A stretch of 64,000 bases of DNA from Acidobacteriota bacterium (GCA_018269055.1 JAFDVI010000013.1:138071-202070), one strand, 5' to 3'. Numbered from the stretch's first letter, positions 1 to 8,844 are shown. Translations and numbers: made by a program. The notes: generated from the sequence alone by a model not told the origin.

Positions 1-75
1 GCACAAATCCGCAAGGCAAAAATTGAGATTTCAGGAATTCAATTGAGGAACGTATGTTCTCGAAAATAACGAAGC

Positions 76-339
76 ATGGGCGTCATGGTGATCTTAGCAT
101 GGATAATTGTGGGAATGAGCTTGGCGTTGGTTTGGCATTGGCTGATCGGGCCGCGTGAAGATAAATACGCGACTCATCAATTGCTGTTGGCCGTCACAGG
201 AGCGATCGTCGGCGGCATTTTATTTATGCTCTTTGGCACCACCGAATGGGAAACCGTAAACAGCTACAATGTAGTGGTTTCATTAGTCGGTGCATTGGTC
301 TTTTTAGCAGCAGATCGCTCGATCAAAAGCGTATATTGA
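76..339 (+). CDS. small GlsB/YeaQ-like membrane protein
   Basis: An 87-residue protein with three hydrophobic segments (about residues 4-24, 36-55 and 66-80) joined by short polar loops. Size and layout resemble the GlsB/YeaQ/YmgE transglycosylase-associated family of small inner-membrane stress proteins, but the typical glycine-rich motifs are weak. It is a less clear member than the protein at 6467. The start is uncertain: ATG at 76 and an in-frame ATG at 85 are both possible and neither has a strong ribosome site. It stands at the left edge of a cluster of small membrane proteins. The family call is inference from size and hydropathy. Confidence 0.6.
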   Translation: MGVMVILAWIIVGMSLALVWHWLIGPREDKYATHQLLLAVTGAIVGGILFMLFGTTEWETVNSYNVVVSLVGALVFLAADRSIKSVY

Positions 340-400
340 AGCCCCAAACAATTGTTTTCTGAACTTTTCTGCCAGCATTGCTCTGTTACCCGACATTCTT

Positions 401-414
401 CTTACACGTGTAAG
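401..414. promoter_or_regulatory. perfect 14-bp palindrome, possible operator
   Basis: CTTACACGTGTAAG is a perfect palindrome 44 bp upstream of the small basic-protein gene at 458. Its core ACACGTGTA occurs again at 6258-6266, between the two divergent sigma-54-like promoters. It may be a site for a dimeric regulator; which one is unknown. Confidence 0.35.
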
Positions 415-457
415 TAGTCTCTGAATCCCCAAAAAACAAAATAAACAAGGAGGAATT

Positions 458-664
458 ATGAGAAGGGCGAAACTGATCAAACGCAAGGAGATTATTGAGC
501 AAGAGCAGAGGGTAGAGAAACGCAAGCTAGCTTCCAACAAAGCGGCCAGACAGACTCCTGCGGTAATACGAACGTGGGTAAAACAACACCAGACGGAGCG
601 AACTTCTGCTTACCAGGCTTTTGCAGCTCTTTTTGCCGAACCACAAACCAAAGGAATCGCATAA
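458..664 (+). CDS. small highly basic hypothetical protein
   Basis: A 68-residue protein, very rich in Lys, Arg, Gln and Glu, with no hydrophobic segment. The N-terminal half (MRRAKLIKRKEIIEQEQRVE) looks like a charged helix or short coiled coil. A near-perfect ribosome site (AAGGAGG, seven bases before ATG) supports translation. I do not recognise a family. A small nucleic-acid-binding or ribosome-associated role would fit the charge, but that is only a guess. It is convergent with the kinase/activator operon, and a hairpin directly follows its stop. Confidence 0.55.
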   Translation: MRRAKLIKRKEIIEQEQRVEKRKLASNKAARQTPAVIRTWVKQHQTERTSAYQAFAALFAEPQTKGIA

Positions 665-693
665 AAAATCGGATGAGAAAGCCCCATCCGATT
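661..693 (-). terminator. rho-independent terminator of the kinase/activator operon
   Basis: Read on the minus strand, a 9-bp stem AATCGGATG / CATCCGATT is followed directly by a run of six T. It lies about 60 bp past the stop of the NtrC-type gene. On the plus strand there is no T run, so it should act mainly on the minus strand. Confidence 0.65.
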
Positions 694-753
694 GTCAGGA
701 TTTGAGAAAATGAAGCGCTTTGAGGCCAAGCCTCCTGGCGCTTCAAGTGTTTG

Positions 754-2256
754 TCAGGCCTCGTTTCCTTCCAGCAAATGATGTTTTTTGATGATGCTGT
801 ACAGCCGCGGACGATACAAACCCAGTAAATTGGCCGCCGCCTGTTTGTTGCCTTTCGTTCGATAAAGGGCTGCTTGAACGATGCATCCTTCCAACCGTTC
901 GAAGATATTTTGCGAATCGTTCCCTGGGCTGGGTGTGGGCAAGACGTTGACCATTAAGCGACACAATTCGTTGAAGTCTGCGTTATCCGGTTTTTCGGTC
1001 AAAGCCGAAGTGGATGCCGCAGCCGGTTGAGTGCCATTGAAGTGACTCCCCGGAGACTGTTGAACTGCGCACGTTTGAGCAGCAGCCACTATGTTTGTCA
1101 TTGGTAATTCATCTGCTTGAATGACTTCACTCTTGGTCATTAACACTGCGCGCTCCATGACATTCTGCAATTCGCGTACGTTGCCGGGCCAGGAATAGTT
1201 AAACAGCCGTTCGTAAGCTTCGCGAGAAAGCTCACGAGCGGGGCGCTCATATTTTTCAGCAAAGACAGTTAGAAAATGTTCGGCCAGGCGTTGCACATCT
1301 TCGGTGCGTTCCCGCAAAGGCGGCACATGAATTTCGATGGTATTGATGCGGTAATACAAATCTTCGCGTAACAACCCTTCCCGGATTGCATCCAGTGGAT
1401 TCCGGTTGGTTGAGCAAATCAACCGGAAATCCGCCGCCGAAGGTTTTTCGCTTCCGACTGGTGTATAAACGCGCTCTTGTAAAACCCGTAGCAGTTTTGG
1501 TTGCAACTCCGAAGGCATTTCACCGATTTCGTCCATCAGCAAACTGCCGCCGTGAGCCTGAGAAATCAGCCCGTCTTTGTCGCGAGCGGCTCCGGTGAAA
1601 GCGCCCCTTGTGTGGCCAAACATTTCCGATTCGATCAATTCCTTTGGCAGAGCGGCGCAATTGATTTTGACGAATGGTTTTTTCGCGCGCAGGCTGCGTT
1701 CGTGAACCGCGCCGGCCACTAATTCCTTGCCGGTCCCGGATTCGCCAACAATCAACACATTGGCATCAGACGCCGCGACGCTTTCAATGATCGCGTAAAT
1801 GTTTTGCATGGCGCGGCTGGAACCGATGATCTTGCCATAAGAAGCGGGTTGCATTCGATCGCGCCATTTCTTCAATTCAAGCCGGTGTTCGCGGCGCTCA
1901 ATCGCCTGTTGCACCATCAACAGCAGCCGTTCGTAATTGACAGGTTTTTCGACGAATTGATACGCACCGGCTTTGGTTGCTTCGACGGCTTTGTTGATGG
2001 AACTATAGCCAGTAATCACAATGATTTCCGTATCCGGAGCAATTTCCTTGCTCTCTCGGACAAGATCAATTCCATCCCTGTCAGGTAATCGCATATCCGT
2101 TAACACCAGATCAAAAGATTGTGCCGTCAACAAATTGATTCCTGTAGCCCCACTTTCCGCCATCACCGTGTCAAAACCATTTTTGTGCAGATGGAACTGC
2201 ATTAAATCCAGCACGTTCGTGTCGTCATCAATCACCAGAATTTTAGGTTTCGTCAT
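754..2256 (-). CDS. NtrC-family sigma-54-dependent response regulator
   Basis: Cytoplasmic transcription activator of 500 residues. It has a receiver domain (about 5-118; phosphoacceptor D54, conserved K104), an AAA+ sigma-54 interaction domain (about 140-375) and a C-terminal Fis-type helix-turn-helix (about 455-495). Visible motifs are Walker A GESGTGKE at 171-178, the sigma-54 contact loop GAFTGA at 218-223 and Walker B LLMDE at 239-243. The start at MTKPKILVIDDD is chosen because GGAGG lies just upstream; a longer reading adds nine unlikely residues. It follows the hybrid kinase gene by 58 bp in one operon, so that kinase is the probable phosphodonor. Targets are not shown directly, but sigma-54-like promoters sit 4 kb away. 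Confidence 0.95.
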   Translation of the reverse strand: MTKPKILVIDDDTNVLDLMQFHLHKNGFDTVMAESGATGINLLTAQSFDLVLTDMRLPDRDGIDLVRESKEIAPDTEIIVITGYSSINKAVEATKAGAYQFVEKPVNYERLLLMVQQAIERREHRLELKKWRDRMQPASYGKIIGSSRAMQNIYAIIESVAASDANVLIVGESGTGKELVAGAVHERSLRAKKPFVKINCAALPKELIESEMFGHTRGAFTGAARDKDGLISQAHGGSLLMDEIGEMPSELQPKLLRVLQERVYTPVGSEKPSAADFRLICSTNRNPLDAIREGLLREDLYYRINTIEIHVPPLRERTEDVQRLAEHFLTVFAEKYERPARELSREAYERLFNYSWPGNVRELQNVMERAVLMTKSEVIQADELPMTNIVAAAQTCAVQQSPGSHFNGTQPAAASTSALTEKPDNADFNELCRLMVNVLPTPSPGNDSQNIFERLEGCIVQAALYRTKGNKQAAANLLGLYRPRLYSIIKKHHLLEGNEA

Positions 2257-2314
2257 AAACATTCCTCCCTTTCGTGAGCACAAGTTGAATACCGACGAGC
2301 TAGGCGCTGACGGC

Positions 2315-4948
2315 TCAGGCTTGCGACAGATTGGTGGCCCTGCCGGTCAAACTGGCAATTACCATCATTAACTCCACGGGTTCGACGGGCTTCGGAACAT
2401 GCATTTGAAATCCTGCTTCCAAGGCGCTGATCCGGTCTTCGGAGCGTCCAAAGGCGGTCAATGCCACGGCAGGGATTTGATTGAATGGCGTCGGCAATTG
2501 CCGAATGCGCCGCATCAACGTGTATCCATTTTCGTCGGGCATGCCAATGTCAGAGATCAGCAAATCAAACTTTTCGGAGTTACGAGATTTGGTCAGCAAT
2601 TGCATGGCTTCCGCTGTCGAAGCTGCCGACGTGACAGTCGCACCATATTTCCGGAGCAGTGCCGTGACCAGATCGCGCGCAGTGGCTTCGTCGTCTACGG
2701 CCAAAATGTGCAATCCTTCCAGCACTAATGGGAAACTGAGGGGGCGGCTTTGCCCCTTGGAAACCGGTTGGATTTCGGGGGGAAGTTTTGCAAACTCCAA
2801 CGGCAAGCGAACGGTAAAAAGCGCTCCCTGATTTTCCCCGTCACTGGCGGCAGTGATCGTGCCGCCGTGAATTTCGACCAGGTTTTTCACCAGCGACAAC
2901 CCCAATCCCAATCCTCCGGTTCGTCGCGTGTTGGAGGAATCCGCTTGTTGAAACCGGTCGAAGATATGTGGCAATTCATACGGTTTGATCCCGCGACCGG
3001 TGTCTCGCACGGAAATGATTGCCCAGGGTGGGTCGCTTTTGACTGTTACGAAAATTTTTCCGCCGGAGGGAGTGAACTTCACTGCGTTGGACAACAAATT
3101 TCCAGCAATCTGTCGTAAGCGTTCGGCATCGCCCCTGACATTGCCGACTTTTTTATCAAGCTCAGCTTCAATTTCAACACCTTTGGTTTCAGCTTCCTGG
3201 GAAATTGCATCAATCGCCGCGTTGACAGCGGAGGGCAAATTGACTGACAGCATTTCAATGCGCAGCTTGCCGGAAGCGATGCGTGCCGAATCAAGCAAAT
3301 CTTCGATCAAGCGCGACTGCATTTGGGCACTTTGATCAATTACCTGCAATGCGTGGTCGTGGGTTTGCTGATCAACGCCTTCGCTGCGTAATACACGCGC
3401 CCAACCCAAAATGGCATTGAGTGGGGAGCGAAGCTCGTGGGAAACGATTGCCAGAAATTCGTCCTTCAAACGATTGGCTGTTTCAGCTTGCGAACGCGCT
3501 TCCTGTTCCCTAGCGAGCAATGCCGCTTTGAATTGTTCGGATTGTTTTCGCTCGGTGGTATCAACGGAAAACCCGACGATTCGCCGTATGACACCCTTGC
3601 GGTCTTTCACGGCAAAGGCGCGATCTCGCACCCAGCGCATCCGGCCCATCGGCGCTGCGATGCGGTATTCCATATCCAGACTGCCGGTGGAAATCTGTTT
3701 CTGTAACACGTCACCGACTTCAACACGGTCTTCCGGATAAATGTACTCTGACCATTGCACGGAACCGTCCATCAGTTTTTCCGACGGAATGTCCCATAAC
3801 CTGTTGCTGCCGGAACTCAAAAATTCCAACGTTCCCGTGTCCGCATTGCGAATCCATAAAACGGCGTCAATGTTTTCCGCAATTTGCCGGAATCTCTCCT
3901 CACTTTCATATAGTGATTCCTCCGTTTGACGGAATTCTGTGACATCCAAATTGATCCCTCTCATGCTGATTGGCTGCCCGTTGGGAGCATAAGTGGTTGT
4001 CCCTTTCACCAGAATGCGTCGCGTTTCCCCGTTGGGCCATAAGATGCGATGTTCGGTATTGAACTCTTTATGCTCCGCCAATGCGGATTTCTGCTCTCGT
4101 TCCACGCGTTCCCGATCTTCGGGATGCAACAGATTCAGCCATAGTTCATAATCCGGTGCGCATTGGCCGGGTTCAAATCCAAAAACGGCATAATTTTCCT
4201 CTGACCAGACAATTTCTTTGTTCTTGAGATTCCAAAACCACAATCCGGCTTTGGACGCGCCCAAAGCAAGCCGCAATTCCTGTTCGCGCTCTCGGAGTTT
4301 TTCTTCGCCGGCCAAATGCTTGGCGATTTCGCGACGCAAACTGATTCCCGTCAAAATCAATAAGGCAGTCGCAATCAAAATGCTGATGACCGCCACCGCC
4401 GCCGCCAGGCGCGCTCTGTTGGCTTGCTGTGAACTGCGGTCGGCGAACAGATTTTCTTCGATCTTGTCCATTTCGCGTATGACTTGATCTAGCTGCTCGC
4501 GAATTTGCGATAACGTAGAGCCATACAGGATGCGCCGATAGGTTTCAAAATCATCATGCTGTTTGGCGGAAATCATCTGTTCGCTCAGGCTTATCCGCTG
4601 CTGAGCAAGGCTCTGTAATTTTTCCAGACGGCTTAGTTGTTCCTGGTTATCTTGAATCAGCTCACTCAATTCTTGAATTTGAGCCGGGATTTGTTTCGTC
4701 AGGTTCGTAAAGTTTTCAAGCGAATTGGGATTTGAAGTTAACAAATAATCTCGCGCCTGAGATCCTGATTGGCTCATGATCGCTGTCAACTGGGCAAGCT
4801 CTTCCTTAACCCGTAAGGTATGTGTGACTTGGTCTCCTGCCCTGGTCATTGTTCGTATGCCCAGATACACCAGAGAAACCAAAACCATCAGCACTAAAAG
4901 AACTGTGCCCAAATACGACAATAGCTTTCTTTCAATTGGGATTACCAT
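2315..4948 (-). CDS. hybrid sensor histidine kinase with CHASE3-like and PAS domains
   Basis: Inner-membrane kinase of 877 residues. Two transmembrane helices (about 10-30 and 179-200) bracket a helical periplasmic CHASE3-like sensor. Then follow two PAS domains (about 225-340 and 350-465), a HisKA domain with phosphoacceptor H504 in SHELRSP, a HATPase domain (N box around N621, DTGRGI at 649-654, GLGLGLS at 679-685) and a C-terminal receiver with D800 and K853. The attached receiver may act as a phosphate sink or intermediate. The ATG has AGGCAGGAA upstream. It is transcribed before the NtrC-type activator. The signal is unknown; PAS domains suggest redox or small ligands, but no cofactor residue was identified. 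Confidence 0.95.
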   Translation of the reverse strand: MVIPIERKLLSYLGTVLLVLMVLVSLVYLGIRTMTRAGDQVTHTLRVKEELAQLTAIMSQSGSQARDYLLTSNPNSLENFTNLTKQIPAQIQELSELIQDNQEQLSRLEKLQSLAQQRISLSEQMISAKQHDDFETYRRILYGSTLSQIREQLDQVIREMDKIEENLFADRSSQQANRARLAAAVAVISILIATALLILTGISLRREIAKHLAGEEKLREREQELRLALGASKAGLWFWNLKNKEIVWSEENYAVFGFEPGQCAPDYELWLNLLHPEDRERVEREQKSALAEHKEFNTEHRILWPNGETRRILVKGTTTYAPNGQPISMRGINLDVTEFRQTEESLYESEERFRQIAENIDAVLWIRNADTGTLEFLSSGSNRLWDIPSEKLMDGSVQWSEYIYPEDRVEVGDVLQKQISTGSLDMEYRIAAPMGRMRWVRDRAFAVKDRKGVIRRIVGFSVDTTERKQSEQFKAALLAREQEARSQAETANRLKDEFLAIVSHELRSPLNAILGWARVLRSEGVDQQTHDHALQVIDQSAQMQSRLIEDLLDSARIASGKLRIEMLSVNLPSAVNAAIDAISQEAETKGVEIEAELDKKVGNVRGDAERLRQIAGNLLSNAVKFTPSGGKIFVTVKSDPPWAIISVRDTGRGIKPYELPHIFDRFQQADSSNTRRTGGLGLGLSLVKNLVEIHGGTITAASDGENQGALFTVRLPLEFAKLPPEIQPVSKGQSRPLSFPLVLEGLHILAVDDEATARDLVTALLRKYGATVTSAASTAEAMQLLTKSRNSEKFDLLISDIGMPDENGYTLMRRIRQLPTPFNQIPAVALTAFGRSEDRISALEAGFQMHVPKPVEPVELMMVIASLTGRATNLSQA

Positions 4949-5509
4949 GATTCCTGCCTAATTTGCTTTTGGGAGATAAGATTGTGTGTGTCTTGCGGCC
5001 AGCAATAAATTCGCTTGTTCAGTTACATCGCGAATCAATCATTTCACTGGATATTGCGGTAGAAAAAAAGGGTACCACTGATGGCAGGTTATCTGAACGG
5101 GGGATCGAGCTTCCCAGCATAATTCACATTTGTGTTTTGTCGTCGCTCATTTATTGATCAGAGCGTTTCAGTTGGCCAATCTGTCGTTTTGGTTTTGACG
5201 CGTGAACGGATCAGGTTGGCCGTTGTCCCCATCAATTGCCAACCTGACCCGTCTTACGCGGCATCTCCGGCTTACTCTCTCCCCAACCAACTTTCCTTCT
5301 TGCCTCGATTCTCGAAGAAAAGCGGCTGATATGCCGGAGTTGCTGCCCCAATAACTTCTGCCACTGGCCGATTGGCAAACTGCGAGCCAGAGGAGCAGAA
5401 GCGGAAACTCTTTTGTTTCAATCACTTTTGGGGCAAATGGCAAAGATTCAGTATCAACTGGGTGTAATTCTCGAATACACTCCCGTACCCGATTCATACA
5501 GGCTATCGT
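4949..5509. other. 561-bp intergenic region without a supported gene
   Basis: This separates the kinase gene from the 195-residue membrane protein gene; both are on the minus strand. Short open frames exist on both strands, but none has a ribosome site or recognisable protein. It must carry the promoter of the kinase operon; I found no convincing -35/-10 or -24/-12 pair there. Confidence 0.5.
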
Positions 5510-6097
5510 TCAGTTGCTCTTCGGAAGTGCCAATGACGGCTTGGATGGTTCAATGACGCGGCCTCCGATTTCAGCCCATGCCTGAGCAATTTCGTCCGCG
5601 TCTTCGCGATCTCGAGCTTTGATTCGCAGCGCAACCCTTCCATAAAAAGAATTGGCAAGGAACTGCTTCCTTTCCTTATCGGCTTTTTGAGCCAGTAAGG
5701 ATTCCGCCAGTGTCCAGATCAGAAAACCGATCAAAACGCAGGCAAGCGATCCAGCCGAAAAAAACGAAGCCCATACCAATAAAGTGATCAGGATTTCGGC
5801 AAAAGGCCCGTACGAGCCGAGCGACATATTGGCCACCACAACTGTCCCGATGGTAGTTGCGGCAATCGCCAATAACATCAAAAGGATTTTTGTTACTGTT
5901 ACGTGACGCAACACTGAACGCAATCTTGTGTTTTTGCCGGCAGGCAAAAAGGTCTCGGCCCTGGAAAGCCGCGCCAATTCCTTTGGATATCCAAAGTCAG
6001 TTAGCACCGCACATGCTCGAAATAATTCATCCGTGTTATGAAATACACCCAGCACCACAGGTGATTGTTTCAATCGGAAAGCCTCTCGTAACTTCAT
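5510..6097 (-). CDS. membrane protein with two central hydrophobic helices
   Basis: A 195-residue protein of unknown function. The N-terminal 50 residues (VVLGVFHNTDELFRACAVL) look like the small alpha/beta domain seen in YflT-type general stress proteins. Two long hydrophobic stretches follow (about 67-90 and 98-130), and then a soluble C-terminal segment that could form another small alpha/beta unit. A strong ribosome site (GGAGGAGG) precedes the ATG. A sigma-54-like promoter lies upstream at about 6150-6166, facing away from the one for the gene at 6467. The neighbourhood of small stress-type membrane proteins suggests an envelope-stress role; that is inference. Confidence 0.75.
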   Translation of the reverse strand: MKLREAFRLKQSPVVLGVFHNTDELFRACAVLTDFGYPKELARLSRAETFLPAGKNTRLRSVLRHVTVTKILLMLLAIAATTIGTVVVANMSLGSYGPFAEILITLLVWASFFSAGSLACVLIGFLIWTLAESLLAQKADKERKQFLANSFYGRVALRIKARDREDADEIAQAWAEIGGRVIEPSKPSLALPKSN

Positions 6098-6148
6098 AAT
6101 CTGCCTCCTCCAAACTTTTCAATTGATCTCAATGCCTGAACTTCCCCT

Positions 6149-6166
6149 TGGCAAGCGCTATACCGA
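6149..6166 (-). promoter_or_regulatory. candidate sigma-54 promoter for the 5510-6097 gene
   Basis: On the minus strand GGTATAGCGCTTGC has GG and GC exactly 12 bp apart, as sigma-54 requires, with a perfect TTGC -12 element. The -24 element is weaker than the TGGCAC consensus. It lies about 50 bp upstream of the start codon. Confidence 0.45.
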
Positions 6167-6257
6167 TTCACTACAGGTAGCAAAAACAAAAGTTTTCTAC
6201 GGTTTTCCTGAAAGGGATTGTGAGAAAAGCAGTCCGAGTGTTTGCCCGGGTTACAGG

Positions 6258-6266
6258 ACACGTGTA
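6258..6266. promoter_or_regulatory. ACACGTGTA motif, possible activator site
   Basis: This is the same 9-mer found inside the palindrome at 401-414. It sits between the two divergent sigma-54-like promoters, about 100-130 bp from each -24/-12 element, a usual distance for an upstream activator site. With only two copies the link is weak. Confidence 0.25.
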
Positions 6267-6387
6267 TTGCATTGAATCATTCCGTAAACCCTTATGTGCT
6301 CGGTGAAATTCCGTAGAGAAAACGAACCAATTGCGTTTCTCCTGCTTTCTCCGTGCTTTAGCCGGTTCCAAGTCTTCGCGAATTCTT

Positions 6388-6404
6388 CGGGCACGTCTTT
6401 TGCC
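6388..6404 (+). promoter_or_regulatory. sigma-54 promoter for the GlsB/YggT genes
   Basis: GGGCACGTCTTTTGCC matches the -24/-12 consensus TGGCACG-N4-TTGC at every conserved position except the first T, with GG (6390) and GC (6402) exactly 12 bp apart. Transcription from here would leave a 5' leader of about 50 nt before the gene at 6467. The nearby NtrC-type activator is a plausible partner. Confidence 0.65.
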
Positions 6405-6466
6405 AACTGCGAATGTGAGATTGAGAGCTAAGGCGTACATACAGATAAAAATAGGAGGAATGAACT

Positions 6467-6757
6467 ATGACCTTAACTGCGTTTTTGATTTTGTTGCTGA
6501 TTGCCGGCATTTGCGGCGCGATTGGCCAAGCCATCACGGGATTTGATCTTGGTGGCATTTTGGTCACGATCGCTGTCGGGTTCATCGGCGCGTTGTTTGG
6601 TGGTTGGTTGGCGCGTTCACTGGGACTGCCAGAGTTATTCAATCTGAACATTGAGGGACAACAATTTCCTGTGATTTGGTCAATCATCGGATCAGCGTTA
6701 TTCGTGGCGATCATTGGATCGCTTCGCGGAGGCGTCCGGCGTTACAAATTTCGGTAA
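6467..6757 (+). CDS. GlsB/YeaQ/YmgE family stress membrane protein
   Basis: A 96-residue, glycine-rich inner-membrane protein with three hydrophobic segments (about 4-26, 30-50 and 66-86). The pattern AVGFIGALFGGWLARSLGL is typical of the transglycosylase-associated family (GlsB, YeaQ, YmgE), linked in other bacteria to general stress; its biochemical role is not settled. AGGAGG lies eight bases before ATG. It is first in a likely two-gene unit with the YggT-family gene 68 bp downstream, behind a sigma-54-type promoter. Confidence 0.85.
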   Translation: MTLTAFLILLLIAGICGAIGQAITGFDLGGILVTIAVGFIGALFGGWLARSLGLPELFNLNIEGQQFPVIWSIIGSALFVAIIGSLRGGVRRYKFR

Positions 6758-6825
6758 GGCAGCGGCTTCGCAGTAAGAAAGAATCAGCAGTTCCAAACCC
6801 GAAATAATGATGAAGGAGGATTGCG

Positions 6826-7344
6826 ATGGCACAGGAAAATGTTTTGTACGTGGATGACCGACGACGGGCAGAGCAGTATGAAGCCGTCAAGGAATCCGCG
6901 AGCAATCAAATTGAGGAGCAGGTGAGGCGACAGGCAGATCTGTTGTCCCCGGCGGAACAGCGTGAAGCCGAAGCGTTAGGCAGCGAATTCAAGCAAAAGA
7001 GCCTGACAGAAGTCCGTGAAACCCAAGCCGAAGTCGCACGTGGCCGCACGGTTGCCCGTATTTCACAGGTTGTGGATTACGTGTTTTACCTGATTTACGG
7101 TCTGATCAGTTTGCAGGTTATTTTCGATCTGTTTGGAGCGCGGCACGGCAACGGGATACGGAATTTCATTGAAACGGTCAGTGCTCCATTGTTGACCCCG
7201 TTCAGAAATTTGTTTCTTGATCCGTCTGCGGGAGTGTTCCGGTTGCGGTTTTCCTATCTTGCGGCGTTGGTGGTGTATATCCTGCTCCATTTGGCGATCA
7301 ACGGAATCTTGAGAATGATCGCCCAACGCAAGACCGAAATTTGA
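6826..7344 (+). CDS. YggT family membrane protein with charged N-terminal extension
   Basis: A 172-residue protein. Residues 1-70 are soluble, charged and probably helical. Residues 75-170 form a YggT domain with two membrane helices (about 80-102 and 140-165) separated by the typical loop VSAPLLTPFRNLFLDPSAG. YggT proteins act at the inner membrane; roles in osmotic or turgor tolerance and in membrane-protein or cell-division complexes have been suggested. GGAGG precedes ATG by seven bases. The extension is longer than in classic YggT. An intrinsic terminator follows about 55 bp after the stop and closes the unit that begins at 6467. Confidence 0.85.
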   Translation: MAQENVLYVDDRRRAEQYEAVKESASNQIEEQVRRQADLLSPAEQREAEALGSEFKQKSLTEVRETQAEVARGRTVARISQVVDYVFYLIYGLISLQVIFDLFGARHGNGIRNFIETVSAPLLTPFRNLFLDPSAGVFRLRFSYLAALVVYILLHLAINGILRMIAQRKTEI

Positions 7345-7397
7345 GGAGATTGAGTTTCCATCCTGATAGAGCATCCTGATAAGCATCCCACTGTTGA

Positions 7398-7434
7398 GCC
7401 GGGCGAGTGAAAACTCACCCGGCCATTTTTTCTT
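7398..7434 (+). terminator. intrinsic terminator after the YggT gene
   Basis: An 11-bp stem (GCCGGGCGAGT / ACTCACCCGGC, one C-A mismatch) with a short A-rich loop is followed by CATTTTTTCTT. It separates the stress unit from the exporter gene. Confidence 0.8.
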
Positions 7435-7548
7435 CTACCACAACTTTTGCGCAATCGGTTTCGCTGCGACTATGATCAAAGCGGCAGGCGGCCGATCACA
7501 TTTCAAGCCATTCTCTGCCTAAAACATCTTGCTTCGTTTGAAGAATTC

Positions 7549-8805
7549 ATGAAAAAGATTCCTGCTCGATTGGTATTGATTCTGGGCGCGCTGACTGCGT
7601 TTGCGTCGCTTTCCATTGATATGTACCTGCCCAGCTTCCCGACGCTGGAAAAAGATTTGCGCGCCAGCGCTTCCGCAGTGCAGTTTTCGCTGGCGGCGTT
7701 TTTCATCGGCATGGCGTTGGGGCAGGCGTTTTATGGCCCGCTGGCGGATCGGTTCGGGCGCAAACGTCCGTTGTATGCCGGACTGGCGTTGTACGTATTG
7801 GCTTCGATTGGATGCGCGTTGGCGACGAACATCGAAACGTTGATCGCCTTGCGGTTTGTGCAGGCCGTCGGAGGCTGCGCAGGGATTGTGATTGCCCGCG
7901 CAATGGTGCGCGACCTATTCGACCATCAAGCCTCGGCCAAAGTCTTTTCGCTGCTGGTGCTGGTGCTCGGCGTAGCTCCGATCCTGGCTCCCGTTGCGGG
8001 CGGATATATGCTGAAGTTTTTTGGCTGGCGCGTGATTTTTGTGTTTCTGGCGGCGTTTGGGCTTGGATGTTTGATCGTTTCCGCGTTGGCGTTGCAGGAA
8101 ACCTTGCCCGTTTCGATGCGAACCAATCACGCCAGCCCGCTCCGAAATGCCCTGCGCGTGTACGGACAATTGCTCTCTGACCGGCGATTCAATGGGTACG
8201 CATTGGCCGGCGGCGTCGCTCAAGCCGGATTGTTCGCCTACATTTCAAACTCACCGTTTGTGTTCATCAAACTCTACGGAATTTCGGAGCAGGCTTTCAG
8301 CATGCTTTTCGGAATCAATGCGTTTGGATTGATTGCGGCTTCCCAAATCAACCACCGTTTGTTGTCGCGCTGGAAGCCGGACGAAATTTTGTCGCGCGTC
8401 GTATTCATGATTGCCGGATTCGGGCTGAGTATGTTGTTGATGGCCTTCACCGGTTGGGGAGGCATGTGGGGAATTTGGCCGCCGCTGTTCGCGTTCGTCG
8501 CCATTTTGGGGTTTTCCTTCCCGAACATGATTGCCGGAGCGATGGCGCATCAAGCCGACCGCGCGGGCAGCGCATCTGCTCTGATGGGAACCTTGCAATT
8601 CGGCGCAGCAACCCTGGCCGGAACTTTGGTCGGAGCCTTCCACAATCATTCCGCCGTGCCGATGGCTGCGGTCATTGCTCTATGCGGCGTTTCGGCATTG
8701 GCGTTGTATTGGTTGATGGTCAAACCCGCGCTCGGCGCCGAAGCGCCCGCGGACGGAAATGAGCCCGCGGACGGAAATGAGTTGGACGTCCAGTTTGTCG
8801 AATGA
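7549..8805 (+). CDS. Bcr/CflA family multidrug efflux MFS transporter
   Basis: A 418-residue inner-membrane proton/drug antiporter with 12 predicted helices. The opening ALTAFASLSIDMYLPSFPTL and the loop motif LADRFGRKRPL (MFS motif A, after helix 2) are characteristic of the Bcr/CflA drug-resistance branch; substrates in relatives include bicyclomycin and chloramphenicol. ATG at 7549 is preferred because the protein then starts at MKKIPARLV just before helix 1; an upstream reading adds 34 residues with no hydrophobic match. The C-terminal tail contains a directly repeated PADGNE hexapeptide, suggesting a recent small duplication. Its substrate cannot be read from sequence. Confidence 0.9.
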   Translation: MKKIPARLVLILGALTAFASLSIDMYLPSFPTLEKDLRASASAVQFSLAAFFIGMALGQAFYGPLADRFGRKRPLYAGLALYVLASIGCALATNIETLIALRFVQAVGGCAGIVIARAMVRDLFDHQASAKVFSLLVLVLGVAPILAPVAGGYMLKFFGWRVIFVFLAAFGLGCLIVSALALQETLPVSMRTNHASPLRNALRVYGQLLSDRRFNGYALAGGVAQAGLFAYISNSPFVFIKLYGISEQAFSMLFGINAFGLIAASQINHRLLSRWKPDEILSRVVFMIAGFGLSMLLMAFTGWGGMWGIWPPLFAFVAILGFSFPNMIAGAMAHQADRAGSASALMGTLQFGAATLAGTLVGAFHNHSAVPMAAVIALCGVSALALYWLMVKPALGAEAPADGNEPADGNELDVQFVE

Positions 8806-8844
8806 CCTTCCGACAATTGCGCCCATCAACCTTGCAGGTCTTAT

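Noticed and set aside
5168..5497. 109-residue minus-strand frame in the kinase leader region
   Set aside because: Low-complexity, no ribosome site, no family; treated as intergenic.
6250..6275. Third sigma-54-like promoter GGACACGTGTATTGC
   Set aside because: GG and GC are 13 bp apart rather than 12, and spacing is strict for sigma-54; the ACACGTGTA core is kept as a possible operator instead.
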